This document shows positions 8,836 to 17,515 of a DNA stretch of 64,000 bases, one piece after another. The notes beneath the pieces are model-generated. The model was not told where the DNA came from and searched no databases. It saw only the letters and a program-made list of their open reading frames with translations. The position numbers and the translations under genes were made by a program. The DNA is from CAYTLW01 sp964438735 (lineage in GTDB: Bacteria > Myxococcota_A > UBA9042). The DNA lies in assembly GCA_964438735.1 (NCBI GenBank), contig CAYTLW010000014.1, positions 1 to 64,000 of the forward strand, read 5' to 3'. The number at the start of each line of letters is the position of its first letter. Position 1 is the first letter of the stretch.

Positions 8836-11145
8836 ATGCTCATGCAACGAGTCTCAGCCCTGGGCGCCATCGCAGCCCTGACCTTCGTCGCCGCCGCCGC
8901 CGGGGCCGCTGTGCCGGCCACGGTCGCCATCGAAGGCCGCCTCTTGACCCAGGCCGGCGGCCCGGTGGCCGACGGCGACTACAAGATCACCTTCCGGCTC
9001 TTCGCCGCCGCCCAGGGAGGCGCGGCCGGCTGGACGGAGGTGGCCAACAAGATCGCCATCAAGTCGGGCACCTTCATGCATACCCTGGGCAGCCTGCAGA
9101 AGCTCGAGCCGGCCAAGCTCGGCGTGGGCCAGCTGGCCTGGCTGTCCCTGCAAGTTGGCGGCGAGCCCGAACTGGCCCGCAGACCCCTGCACGCGGCGCC
9201 CTTTGCCCTGCGCGCGGCCCTGGCGGGCGACCTGCAGTGCACCGGCTGCGTCAGCGTCGCCGAGATGAAGTTCGACGCCGATGTAGACCTGGGCGGCAAC
9301 GCGCTCAAGGCCAAACACATCGTCGCCAGCCAGGTCACCGCCGATCTGGTGGCCGGTAAATCCTTCATCGGCGACGGCTCCAAGCTCACCGGCCTCAAGA
9401 TGCCTTCGGGCAAGTGCCCCAAGGGCCAGGCGGTCATCGGCAGCAACGTGGACGGGTCCTATATCTGCGCCTCCCTGGCAGAGACCCTTCCCAAGGACGG
9501 CCTGGACGATGTCTCCAACGGCGTACTCAGCAACGAGTTCCTCGACGTCTACCCCTCGGCCAAAGCGGTGCCCATCGCCGACAACAACCCCATCGGCGTG
9601 GCCAGCGCGATCGTGGTGCCGGACACGGGTATCGCGCGCAAGATCACGGTCACGGTAGATATCAGCAACTCCAAGTTCGGCGGCGTGGAGGTGCAGCTGC
9701 ACGCGCCGGATAAGTCCAAGTATGTGCTGTTCAACAAGGACGCCTCGGTCAAGGCGCTCAAGACCAGCTACCCGGTGCCCACCAAGCCGATCAGCGGCAA
9801 CCTCGACCAGTGGAAGGGCAAGAACCCCAAAGGCAAGTGGATCCTGCAAGTCATCGACACGCAGTTCCTGAACAATGGCAATGATGGCGCCATCCACAGC
9901 TGGCAGATCACGGTCGACACCCTCAGCGACAAGCAGGTCCAGAGCAAGGGCCTGTTCAAGGCCAACGGCGGCCTGCAGCTGGAGGTCAAGGTGGCGCATC
10001 CGCTGCCCTGCACGCCGGCGAGCTACGGCCGCATGTACCTCAACAGCAAGGACAACAATCTCTACATCTGCCGCAAGAACTGGGACATCGTCATGGTCAT
10101 GGGCTGCGGCGACGGCAAGAAGGAGGGCCTCGAAGAGTGTGACGACGGCGCCAAGAACAGCTACGCCCCCGGCGCCTGCAGACCCGACTGCACCAAGCCC
10201 TATTGCGGCGACAAGATCGTCGATCCCGGCGAGAGCTGCGACGACGGCAACAACCAACCCAATGACGGTTGCGAGCCTGGCTGCAACCCCATCGTGAAGT
10301 TCGACGCCACTTTCACAACGTGCGGCGCCACCGGCAAGAGCGGACCGAGCCAGTCGCAATGCAATGGCGCCTACGCCGGCGGGCCGCTCAAGGGCAAGGT
10401 CACGGTCAACGGCGGCTATCAGCGCTGGACGGTGCCCGGCAACGCCACCTATCGCATCGAGGTCTGGGGCGCCCAGGGCGCGCTCAACAAGAACAACGTC
10501 CAGGGAGCCAACGGCGCCCGTATGCGCGGCGATTTCGTGCTCAAGAAGGGCCAGGTCATCAAGATCCTGGTCGGCCAGCAGGGCACCAAGTCGGGCAATG
10601 CGGTGTCATCCGCCGCGGGCGGGGGCACCTTTGTCGCCCACAACAACAACACCCCGATCATCATCGCCGGTGGCGGAGGTGGCGTCGGCAAGCAAGGCAA
10701 TAACAAGGGTGTGCCCGGCACCACGGGCGAGTGTGGCACCAAGGATAACACCGGCAACGGCCAGCCCGGCTGCAACGGCAACGGCGGCATCTCGGGCAGC
10801 ACCAACGCCATCCACGGCGGCGGCGGTGGCGCCGGTTTGTCCGGCAACGGCCTCAAGAAGCAGTCCAACAGCGGCTACCCGGGCACGTCATTCGTCAACG
10901 GCGGCACAGGAGGCCGCTCGCGCGACGGCGGCTCCTGGGGTGGCTTCGGCGGCGGCGGTGGCAACCACGAGTACTCCGGCGGCGGTGGCGGCGGCGGCGG
11001 CTACTCGGGCGGCTCAGGCGGCCAGTACAACAGCGGCAACTACGGCGGCGGCGGCGGCGGCGGCTCCTACAACAAGGGCGCCAACCAGAGCAACAGCTCC
11101 GGCGCCAACAAGGGCAACGGCAAAGTCGTCATCAAGGCGTTGTAG
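8836..11145 (+). CDS. Large exported protein with P-domain-like region, Cys-rich repeats and glycine-rich C-terminus
   Basis: The product of about 769 residues begins with a signal peptide. An N-terminal module (VAIEGRLLTQAGGPVADGDY ... ARRPLHAAPFALRAA) of a type common in bacterial surface and fibre proteins follows. Next are a stretch with FIGDGSKLTGLK, a jelly-roll region like the proprotein convertase P domain (DNNPIGVASAIVVPDTGI to HSWQITVDT) and a Cys-rich segment with CDDG repeats (GCGDGKKEGLEECDDG, GESCDDGNN) like myxobacterial disulfide/DUF4215 repeats. The last 240 residues open with YRIEVWGAQGA and become very glycine-rich, resembling the Gly-rich domain of ALK/LTK-type proteins. 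ATG 8836 is used (8842 is alternative). It is a paralogue of the next gene over its first 400 residues. A surface or adhesive role is inferred. Confidence 0.85.
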   Translation: MLMQRVSALGAIAALTFVAAAAGAAVPATVAIEGRLLTQAGGPVADGDYKITFRLFAAAQGGAAGWTEVANKIAIKSGTFMHTLGSLQKLEPAKLGVGQLAWLSLQVGGEPELARRPLHAAPFALRAALAGDLQCTGCVSVAEMKFDADVDLGGNALKAKHIVASQVTADLVAGKSFIGDGSKLTGLKMPSGKCPKGQAVIGSNVDGSYICASLAETLPKDGLDDVSNGVLSNEFLDVYPSAKAVPIADNNPIGVASAIVVPDTGIARKITVTVDISNSKFGGVEVQLHAPDKSKYVLFNKDASVKALKTSYPVPTKPISGNLDQWKGKNPKGKWILQVIDTQFLNNGNDGAIHSWQITVDTLSDKQVQSKGLFKANGGLQLEVKVAHPLPCTPASYGRMYLNSKDNNLYICRKNWDIVMVMGCGDGKKEGLEECDDGAKNSYAPGACRPDCTKPYCGDKIVDPGESCDDGNNQPNDGCEPGCNPIVKFDATFTTCGATGKSGPSQSQCNGAYAGGPLKGKVTVNGGYQRWTVPGNATYRIEVWGAQGALNKNNVQGANGARMRGDFVLKKGQVIKILVGQQGTKSGNAVSSAAGGGTFVAHNNNTPIIIAGGGGGVGKQGNNKGVPGTTGECGTKDNTGNGQPGCNGNGGISGSTNAIHGGGGGAGLSGNGLKKQSNSGYPGTSFVNGGTGGRSRDGGSWGGFGGGGGNHEYSGGGGGGGGYSGGSGGQYNSGNYGGGGGGGSYNKGANQSNSSGANKGNGKVVIKAL

Positions 11146-11193
11146 ATCCGAATATGGCATGATGCCGCGGCCATGAATCCCACGGAGGACGAC

Positions 11194-13281
11194 ATGAGGT
11201 TCGCACCCGCATCCCTGCGCCTGCTCATCGGTCTGCTCTGCACCGCCTTCGCGCTACCCGCCCTGTCAGCAGTTCCCCAGACCATCGCCGTGCAAGGCGC
11301 GTTGCGCACCAGCGCGGGCGGTCCGGTCACCGATGGCGACTACATCCTGTCCTTCGCCCTGTACGAGGCGGCCAAAGATGGCGTCGCGGTGTGGAAGGAG
11401 GGGCCCGAGATCCTGACAGTCTCCGGCGGCGCCTTCACCTGGGCCCTGGGCAGCACCAAGGCCCTGGACGCCAAGAAGATCGGCACCATGAAGGCCGTCT
11501 GGCTCGGCGTGAAGGTGTCCAAAGAGGCCGAGCTGCCACGCGTGCCGCTGCGTTCGGTGGCCTTCGCCCTGCAGGCGGCCAGCGCCAACAACCTGGCCTG
11601 TTCGGGCTGTGTCGAGAGCGGTCATATCAAGGCCGATTCCATCGCCGCCGATCGCCTCGCCTTCCCCTGGGCGGGCAGCAAGACCAAAGCCGGCCCCGCG
11701 CTGAGCGCCCTGGACCTGCAGTGCACCGGCTGCGTCTCGCTCAAGGAGCTGGCCATCGACGGCGACCTGGACCTGGGCGGCAACGCGCTCAAAGCCAAGA
11801 AGGTGAGCGCCGGCGAGGTGAGCGCCCAGACCGTCAGCGCCACAGCCTTCCTGGGCGATGGCTCCAAGCTCACCGGCATCAAGATCCCCACCGGCTCGTG
11901 CAAGAACAAGTCCGACGTGGTGCACGGCATCGCCGCCGACGGCAGCCTGCTCTGCGTGCCGGGACTGAACGCCAAGGCGCTGCCACCGGACGCCATCGTG
12001 CAGGTCTCCAACGGCCTGCTGAGCAATCGTTATGTCGACGTCACCCTGAGCAGCAAGACGCCGCTGAAGATCCCTGACAACAACCCGGTCGGCGTCTTTG
12101 ACGAGCTCGACGTACCCGACCTGGGCATCGCCAAGACCCTCAGCGTGCGCGTGTCGTTGACCAACAGCGACATCAGCGGGCTGCAGGTCTGGATATTCGA
12201 CCCGACCAACGCCCAGCACGTGCTCTACGACAAGGGCGGCAAGGGCACCAAGCTGGATGGCACCTGGCCGGCGCCGGACAAGCAGATCAAGGGCGACCTG
12301 ACCGCCTGGCAGGGCAAGAACGCCAAGGGCAAGTGGCGCCTGAAGGTGGTCGATACCAAGGCCGGCAAGGGCGGCGATGACGGCGCCGTCGGCGTATTTG
12401 AGATCAAGGTGGAGACCATCTCAGCCAAGAAGATCGACGCCACCGGCGACCTGACCGTGCAGGGCGACCTGCTGGCCAAGAAGGGCGTGAACTTCAACAA
12501 GGGCGAGGCCAAGCTGATGCGCCTGCAGAACGCCGCCGCGCCACCGGCCAAGTGCGAGCCCGCCACCCGCGGACTGGTCTACTACGACACCAAGGCCAGC
12601 CAGTTGAAGGTCTGCAACGGCGCCGACTACAAGTCCTTCGCCAGTGTCGACACCCTGGGCAACAAGGACCAGCCGGCAAAGGACTGCAAGGCCATCCTCG
12701 CCGCCGGCGACGACGTTGGCGATGGCATCTACTGGCTCAAGCATGGCAACAGCTCCGTCAAGGCCTGGTGCGACATGAAGAATGGTGGTTGGACCCTGGC
12801 GGCGAGCTGGTCCTACGGCCCCAAGAAGCCGGCCCAATGGGGCAAGACGGCGCTCGGCGTCGCCGACCCCAAACCCGGCAACCTGCACGTCATCCCGTTC
12901 GCCGACATCCTGCCCAAACCCACGGAGGTGAAGCTGGTCTACCTGCCGAACAAGCAGACCATCAGCTACAAGACCTCCGTCGGCGCCACATGGCAGTTCA
13001 CCAACGGTGGCGCGAGGATCAAGGTATCCAACGGCTGGTACCTGGTCTGGGATACCCAGAGCGTCAACGGCGCCGACGGCGTCTGTGTGGTCAATGGCAA
13101 CTATGGCAACGGCTTCTACTGCGACGGCAACAGCAGCCAGGTGGGCGGCCACGGCCTCTTCAACCAGAACACCCAGGACGAGTTCTGCAACTGCGGCGGC
13201 CACGGCTGGAAGCACGGCACGGGCGGCTGCAACGCGACCGTCTGCGGTGCCAAGGGCCACGTCGCCGTCTGGCTCCGCTGA
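11194..13281 (+). CDS. Large exported protein with P-domain-like region and fibrinogen-like C-terminus
   Basis: This 695-residue protein has a signal peptide and the same N-terminal module as the gene before it (IAVQGALRTSAGGPVTDGDY ... LPRVPLRSVAFALQAA). It repeats LQCTGCVS and DLGGNALKAK, has FLGDGSKLTGIK, and carries a P-domain-like jelly roll (DNNPVGVFDELDVPDLGI to GVFEIKVET). Its C-terminus differs: DCKAILAAGDDVGDGIYWL, AWCDMKNGGWTLAASW and a Cys/Gly-rich end match fibrinogen-related (FReD-like) domains, which often bind glycans or calcium. GGAGG lies four to five bases before the ATG at 11194, preferred over an in-frame ATG at 11173. The gene starts 48 bases after its paralogue, suggesting tandem duplication with C-terminal swapping. 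Ligand unknown. Confidence 0.87.
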   Translation: MRFAPASLRLLIGLLCTAFALPALSAVPQTIAVQGALRTSAGGPVTDGDYILSFALYEAAKDGVAVWKEGPEILTVSGGAFTWALGSTKALDAKKIGTMKAVWLGVKVSKEAELPRVPLRSVAFALQAASANNLACSGCVESGHIKADSIAADRLAFPWAGSKTKAGPALSALDLQCTGCVSLKELAIDGDLDLGGNALKAKKVSAGEVSAQTVSATAFLGDGSKLTGIKIPTGSCKNKSDVVHGIAADGSLLCVPGLNAKALPPDAIVQVSNGLLSNRYVDVTLSSKTPLKIPDNNPVGVFDELDVPDLGIAKTLSVRVSLTNSDISGLQVWIFDPTNAQHVLYDKGGKGTKLDGTWPAPDKQIKGDLTAWQGKNAKGKWRLKVVDTKAGKGGDDGAVGVFEIKVETISAKKIDATGDLTVQGDLLAKKGVNFNKGEAKLMRLQNAAAPPAKCEPATRGLVYYDTKASQLKVCNGADYKSFASVDTLGNKDQPAKDCKAILAAGDDVGDGIYWLKHGNSSVKAWCDMKNGGWTLAASWSYGPKKPAQWGKTALGVADPKPGNLHVIPFADILPKPTEVKLVYLPNKQTISYKTSVGATWQFTNGGARIKVSNGWYLVWDTQSVNGADGVCVVNGNYGNGFYCDGNSSQVGGHGLFNQNTQDEFCNCGGHGWKHGTGGCNATVCGAKGHVAVWLR

Positions 13282-13351
13282 GGCGGACGCCTGGCGGCTA
13301 CCTCTCTCGACGTTGTCCGGAAGGCAGCTCTGCTGCCGTACGCAGTGGGGA

Positions 13352-13379
13352 AGCGGGGAAGATCACACTTTTCCCCGCT
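13352..13379. terminator. Bidirectional hairpin between convergent genes
   Basis: AGCGGGGAA at 13352-13360 pairs with TTCCCCGCT at 13371-13379 around a 10-base loop. It sits between two convergent genes. A second small hairpin, GGCAGC-TCT-GCTGCC at 13323-13337, lies just upstream. Neither is followed by a long T-run, so termination efficiency is uncertain. Confidence 0.55.
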
Positions 13380-13407
13380 GGGGGCCGAGCCCCGCCCCCC
13401 CCAAACG

Positions 13408-15999
13408 TCAGTGCTTGGCGGACCATTGGAGCAGGTAGCCCCCACACTTCTCCGATGACAGGTGCGGCCGTACGCGGATCCACACCTTGCCCGACTCACT
13501 GCCGGCGCCTAACGTGGTGCACGTCGGTGAGATCTTGACGAATTCTGTCTGCGTGCCGGGCAGGTTCGAGCAACACCCATAGGAACCGCTCGGTCCGCCA
13601 CCGGTGGACTGGCCGGCATCGCACTTGACCGTCTTGCTGCCCGACTTGCCGTTGCCGCATTTGAAATAGATGCAGACGTCATAGTTGCCGGCCATGGCGC
13701 TGATCTTCACCGACGGCTTGATGGTGCAGAACGCCTTATCCTTGGCCTCGAAGTGATACCAGTCGGTCTCTCCCTTGGGCGAGATGGAGGCAAAAAGCGT
13801 CGAGGGGTTGTCGCAGTCGGCCTTGTCGGCCAGCTGCTTGCCCGGCGCGAAATTGTTGGGCTCATAGGAGTCCTTGTTGGCCGTGCCGGCGCACTTGCCG
13901 TTGCTGCATTTATCCTTGCTGGTACAGACGTCGCCATCGCTGCACGAGGTGCCGTTGGCCTTGTTCTTGGGCACGCAGGCGCCGCCCTGGCAGACGCCGA
14001 CCTTGCACGCCCCGTTCAGCGCGCTGCAGTTCTTGCTTTTGCCCTTGCATTTGCCGCTCACGCAGATGTCGCCGCTGGTACAGGGATCGCCGTCGCTGCA
14101 GCCGCCGCCGCTGTTGACCGTCGTCTTGACGCAGCTGCCCCCCGAGCAGACACCCTTGCTGCAAGCGCTGTCCAACTGGCTGCAATTTTTGGTCTTGCCG
14201 ACGCACTTGCCGCCGGTGCAGACGTCCGAGACGGTGCAGGCGTCGCCGTCATTGCAGCCGCTGCCAGCGGCTTTGGGTTGGGAGATGCACTTGCCCTGGT
14301 TGCAGATGCCCGCCGCGCAGGGCGTGCTCAAGCCGCTGCAGTCCAGCGCCTGGCCGGCACACGACTGGCCGACGCAGGTGTCCTTGCTGGTACAGGGGTC
14401 GCCGTCATCGCAGGGCGCGCCGGATAGCTGCACCCACTGGCTCGTGGAGAGCTTGGGATTGCAGCCCATGCAGACGGCGCCGGGTTTGGTCTGACCGGCC
14501 GCGACACAGTTGCCGTCGATGGTGCACACCTCGGTCTTGGGCGGATGAGTGCAGGCGAAGGCGCCGTCACAGATGTCCTGTGTGCATGGCTTGCCATCAT
14601 CGGCGCAGGGTGTACCCGCCTTGGCCGCCGGATGGGTGCATTTGCCGGCAGTGCAGACATCCATCGTGCAGGGTTTGCCGTCGTCGGCGCAGGCCTGGCC
14701 GTCGTTGCCGGGCGGGTGGGCGCAGACGCCGGCGCTGCACACATCGCCGGTGCAGGGATCGCCATCGTCGGCGCAGGGCCCCGACGACGGCGAGGTGGTG
14801 CAGCCGGTCAGGGGATCGCAGGCGTCGGTTGTACAGACATTGCCATCGTCGCACGTCACCGGTTTGCCGCCGACGCACTGCCCGGAGACGCAGAGATCGC
14901 TAGCGGTGCAGGCGCTGCCGTCATCGCAGGGCGCGCCGGGCGCCGGCGACTGCTTGCAGCTGCCGTCGGGGTTGCAGGTCCCCTTGGTGCAGGGGTCGCC
15001 ATCGTCGCATAGTCCCTCGTCGGTCTGGCCGTCGCAGTCGTCATCGACGCCGTTGCAGGACTCGGCCGCCGGCGTCGGCGCGTCGCACTCGACCTTGCCA
15101 TCGACGCAGCCTTTCGCCTGCCCCTGGCAACTTCCGAAGGTGTTGTTGTTGGCGCATTCCTGGGCGACCACGTTCATCTCGTCGGTCTGGCCATCGCAGT
15201 TGTTGTCGGTGCCGTCGCATACCTCCTCGGCGGGCACTGCGGCGTTGCAGGCGCTGAGCCCCTGCAGTCCGCAGCTGCGCTGGCCGGTGCAGACACCGTT
15301 GAAGTTCTTGTGCGAGCACGCGGTGCTGGCCCCCTTCTGGCGGGCCAGGCTGCTGCATGTGCACTTGCCATCGGCGGGCATGCATTGGTGAACCGGCGTG
15401 CCGTCGGATGGCTCGGTGGTGACCTGGCAGGTACCACCGCCCGGACAAGGTTTGGCGGCTGCGGGATTGCAGGCCACTCCGCAGAAGCTGCCGGTGTCGC
15501 CGAAGGGCACGCAGAGGTTGCCAGCGCTGCCAGCGTGGTTGCATTGGGCGGCGCCGGTGCAGGGCGAGCACCAGAACGCGGCCTCCGGCAGGCAGACATA
15601 GCTGGTATCGGACGAACCCTGGCTCACCTGGGCGCAGGTCCATCCGGCCTCACAGCTGTCCACGCAGAGCTTGGAGCAGACCTTCTGCGCCGGCCCCTGC
15701 ACGCAGAAGCCCGAGTCGCAGTCGCCGTTGAGCAGGCAGGGGGCGCCAAACCCGCCAGCCGTGATGACCACGTCGGGGCCACCGACCCCTCCATCGTCGA
15801 GGACATCCACGGCCGATGTTCCGCTCGCGTCCGTTGCGCCCAAGTCGCTGGTGAAGTGCACTCCACCCGGTACCCCCCCGTCGGCCGCCGCGGCGGGATC
15901 CCCAGCCGGGGCGTCGCTGCAGGCGCAGAGCGCGACGGCAAGCCACGTCGCCAGGACGCGGCGGATGGCTCGGCTGGGGGGATGGGAATTGGCCGACAT
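13408..15999 (-). CDS. Large cysteine-rich lipoprotein with MopE-type and disulfide repeats
   Basis: The 863-residue protein has a signal peptide with lipobox LCAC (about residue 27) and an Ala/Gly/Asp-rich linker. A Cys-rich body of roughly 600 residues follows. Two copies of a putative metal-binding motif are visible, VCDGTDNNCDGQTDE and SCNGVDDDCDGQTDE, as in MopE-type proteins. These are followed by about ten repeats built on CDDGDPCTxxxxCxxGxC. The C-terminal 170 residues (SYEPNNFAPGKQLADKADC onward) form a non-repetitive beta-rich domain like those appended to secreted proteases and adhesins. GAGGG lies three bases before the ATG. It is the last gene of an apparent operon with two FHA genes. 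It is probably cell-surface; metal binding is inferred from the motif only. Confidence 0.85.
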   Translation of the reverse strand: MSANSHPPSRAIRRVLATWLAVALCACSDAPAGDPAAAADGGVPGGVHFTSDLGATDASGTSAVDVLDDGGVGGPDVVITAGGFGAPCLLNGDCDSGFCVQGPAQKVCSKLCVDSCEAGWTCAQVSQGSSDTSYVCLPEAAFWCSPCTGAAQCNHAGSAGNLCVPFGDTGSFCGVACNPAAAKPCPGGGTCQVTTEPSDGTPVHQCMPADGKCTCSSLARQKGASTACSHKNFNGVCTGQRSCGLQGLSACNAAVPAEEVCDGTDNNCDGQTDEMNVVAQECANNNTFGSCQGQAKGCVDGKVECDAPTPAAESCNGVDDDCDGQTDEGLCDDGDPCTKGTCNPDGSCKQSPAPGAPCDDGSACTASDLCVSGQCVGGKPVTCDDGNVCTTDACDPLTGCTTSPSSGPCADDGDPCTGDVCSAGVCAHPPGNDGQACADDGKPCTMDVCTAGKCTHPAAKAGTPCADDGKPCTQDICDGAFACTHPPKTEVCTIDGNCVAAGQTKPGAVCMGCNPKLSTSQWVQLSGAPCDDGDPCTSKDTCVGQSCAGQALDCSGLSTPCAAGICNQGKCISQPKAAGSGCNDGDACTVSDVCTGGKCVGKTKNCSQLDSACSKGVCSGGSCVKTTVNSGGGCSDGDPCTSGDICVSGKCKGKSKNCSALNGACKVGVCQGGACVPKNKANGTSCSDGDVCTSKDKCSNGKCAGTANKDSYEPNNFAPGKQLADKADCDNPSTLFASISPKGETDWYHFEAKDKAFCTIKPSVKISAMAGNYDVCIYFKCGNGKSGSKTVKCDAGQSTGGGPSGSYGCCSNLPGTQTEFVKISPTCTTLGAGSESGKVWIRVRPHLSSEKCGGYLLQWSAKH

Positions 16000-16052
16000 G
16001 GACCCTCGCCAGTCGGTCCAGGGTAGCAGGTTCCGGCGACCGCTTGCGCCGA

Positions 16053-17495
16053 TCAGCGACGCCGACGCCGCCGTCGCTTCTTCTTCTTGCTCTGGCTTGC
16101 CAGGAGCTTGGCGTACTTGTCTTCAAGCGCCTCGCTGGCCATCCCGGTTGACAGGGCGAGCTTGTACTTCTCTTCGCAGACGTCTTTGCGCCCGGCGTCG
16201 CAGGCCTTCTCTCCCTGAATCTCCAGAATCTGGGCGATAGCCTTCAGATCGGCGTTGGCATCGCCGCGATAGATGGAGCTGTCGGCGATGCGTCGATGTT
16301 CACGAATGGCCTCTTCGTAGCGCTTCTGCTTGTAGTAGTTGGCCGCCTTCTTGTAGCGGGCCAGGGCGCGGGTCTCCAGATCGATGCGACTCAGGGCCGT
16401 GTTGGCGGTGCTGTCGATGGGATCCAGTCGGCGGGCGGCGATGTAGACCTTGCGCGCCTGGGCCCACTTCTTCTTCTTGATGAGGTCCTCGCCCCGTCCC
16501 AGCAGCTCCGCCAGCCGCTCCTTGCGCTCCCGTTCAGCGGCTTCCCGTTCGGCCAGCTTGCGCTCTGCCTCGCGGGCGTTGTCCTCGCTGACCGCAGCCT
16601 CGTGCCGTTGAGCGATGGCCGGCGCAACCCAGCGGTCGTAGGCAAAACCGACCAACACCACCAGGCCCATGGCCGCCAATACGATGACCGCCACCGCCGC
16701 CACCTGCGGCAACATGGAGGAAGGCCGGCGACCGTACTTCGCGGGGTCGTTGTTCTCGTAGTAGTTCGGGTAGTCGCTGCCGTAGGAACTGATGGGCGGA
16801 GCCGGCCGGAACGCGGCTGCCTGCGGTGCGGCCTGGTGGCCATAATCCGGCGCTGGGGTCGGCTCGGAGGGCTCGACGTACTCCTCGCCTTCGACCTGGT
16901 AGATGAAGCCGACCGTGCCAAATCGCACCCGGTCGCCATGCTGCAGATCCTGGACATCCACCCGGCGCTCGTTGACGTAGACGCCGTTGCTGCTGCGCAG
17001 ATCCTCGAGCACCACGCGGCCGGAGGGGTCACGGGTGATCTTGCCGTGGATTCGGGATACCGAGGGGTCGTTGACCACCGCAGTGCAGTCTTTGCCGCGG
17101 CCGATCAGCGTCGTCGGCCGGTTGAGCTCGAAGGGCTCTGCGACGCCGCCATGTACCGGCATCATGTGGGCGAAGGTGGCGCTGCCGAGCGGTCGCGCGA
17201 ACGCGGCCCCCTCGATATGCAGAAAGAAGTCGCCGATGCGCACCTGGGCGCTGCGTGGCAGCTCGGTGACGTTGTAGATCCGCTTGCCGTTCAGCCAGAT
17301 GCCGTTGGCGGCTTTGAGGTCCTCGACGTAGCAGCGACCTTCCACGGTGAACAAACGTGCGTGACGCCGCGAGACGTTGTCGGCTGCCAGCACGATGTCA
17401 CAACTCTGGCTGCGACCGATGACGAACTCGCCATCCTCGAACGAGTACTCATCGACGATGGCGCCGTATTTGTCCTCGATGATCAAGGTGAACAT
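16053..17495 (-). CDS. Membrane protein with two FHA domains and C-terminal helical repeats
   Basis: Of 480 residues, the first 200 hold two FHA (phosphothreonine-binding) domains: FVIGRSQSCDIVL / VSRRHARL / DLKAANGIWLNG, then LIGRGKDC / SVSRIHGKI / DLRSSNGVYVNE. A Pro/Tyr-rich linker leads to one transmembrane segment (about residues 268-292, VAAVAVIVLAAMGLVVLVGF). A charged coiled coil and TPR-like helices follow, and the protein ends in a run of four Lys and seven Arg. With FHA domains cytoplasmic, the repeat region would be periplasmic. The ATG at 17495 has GGAGGAT eight bases ahead; the GTG at 17519 in frame lacks one. Coupled to the FHA-CpaF-like gene upstream (20-base gap). It may recruit Ser/Thr-kinase-phosphorylated partners. 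Confidence 0.9.
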   Translation of the reverse strand: MFTLIIEDKYGAIVDEYSFEDGEFVIGRSQSCDIVLAADNVSRRHARLFTVEGRCYVEDLKAANGIWLNGKRIYNVTELPRSAQVRIGDFFLHIEGAAFARPLGSATFAHMMPVHGGVAEPFELNRPTTLIGRGKDCTAVVNDPSVSRIHGKITRDPSGRVVLEDLRSSNGVYVNERRVDVQDLQHGDRVRFGTVGFIYQVEGEEYVEPSEPTPAPDYGHQAAPQAAAFRPAPPISSYGSDYPNYYENNDPAKYGRRPSSMLPQVAAVAVIVLAAMGLVVLVGFAYDRWVAPAIAQRHEAAVSEDNAREAERKLAEREAAERERKERLAELLGRGEDLIKKKKWAQARKVYIAARRLDPIDSTANTALSRIDLETRALARYKKAANYYKQKRYEEAIREHRRIADSSIYRGDANADLKAIAQILEIQGEKACDAGRKDVCEEKYKLALSTGMASEALEDKYAKLLASQSKKKKRRRRRRR

Positions 17496-17515
17496 CGCGC
17501 CATCCTCCGCCGATG

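Noticed and set aside
13900..15100. Regular DNA repeats resembling a tandem-repeat or CRISPR-like array
   Set aside because: The periodicity follows codons of CDDGDPCT units in an intact reading frame; there are no identical repeats with unique spacers.
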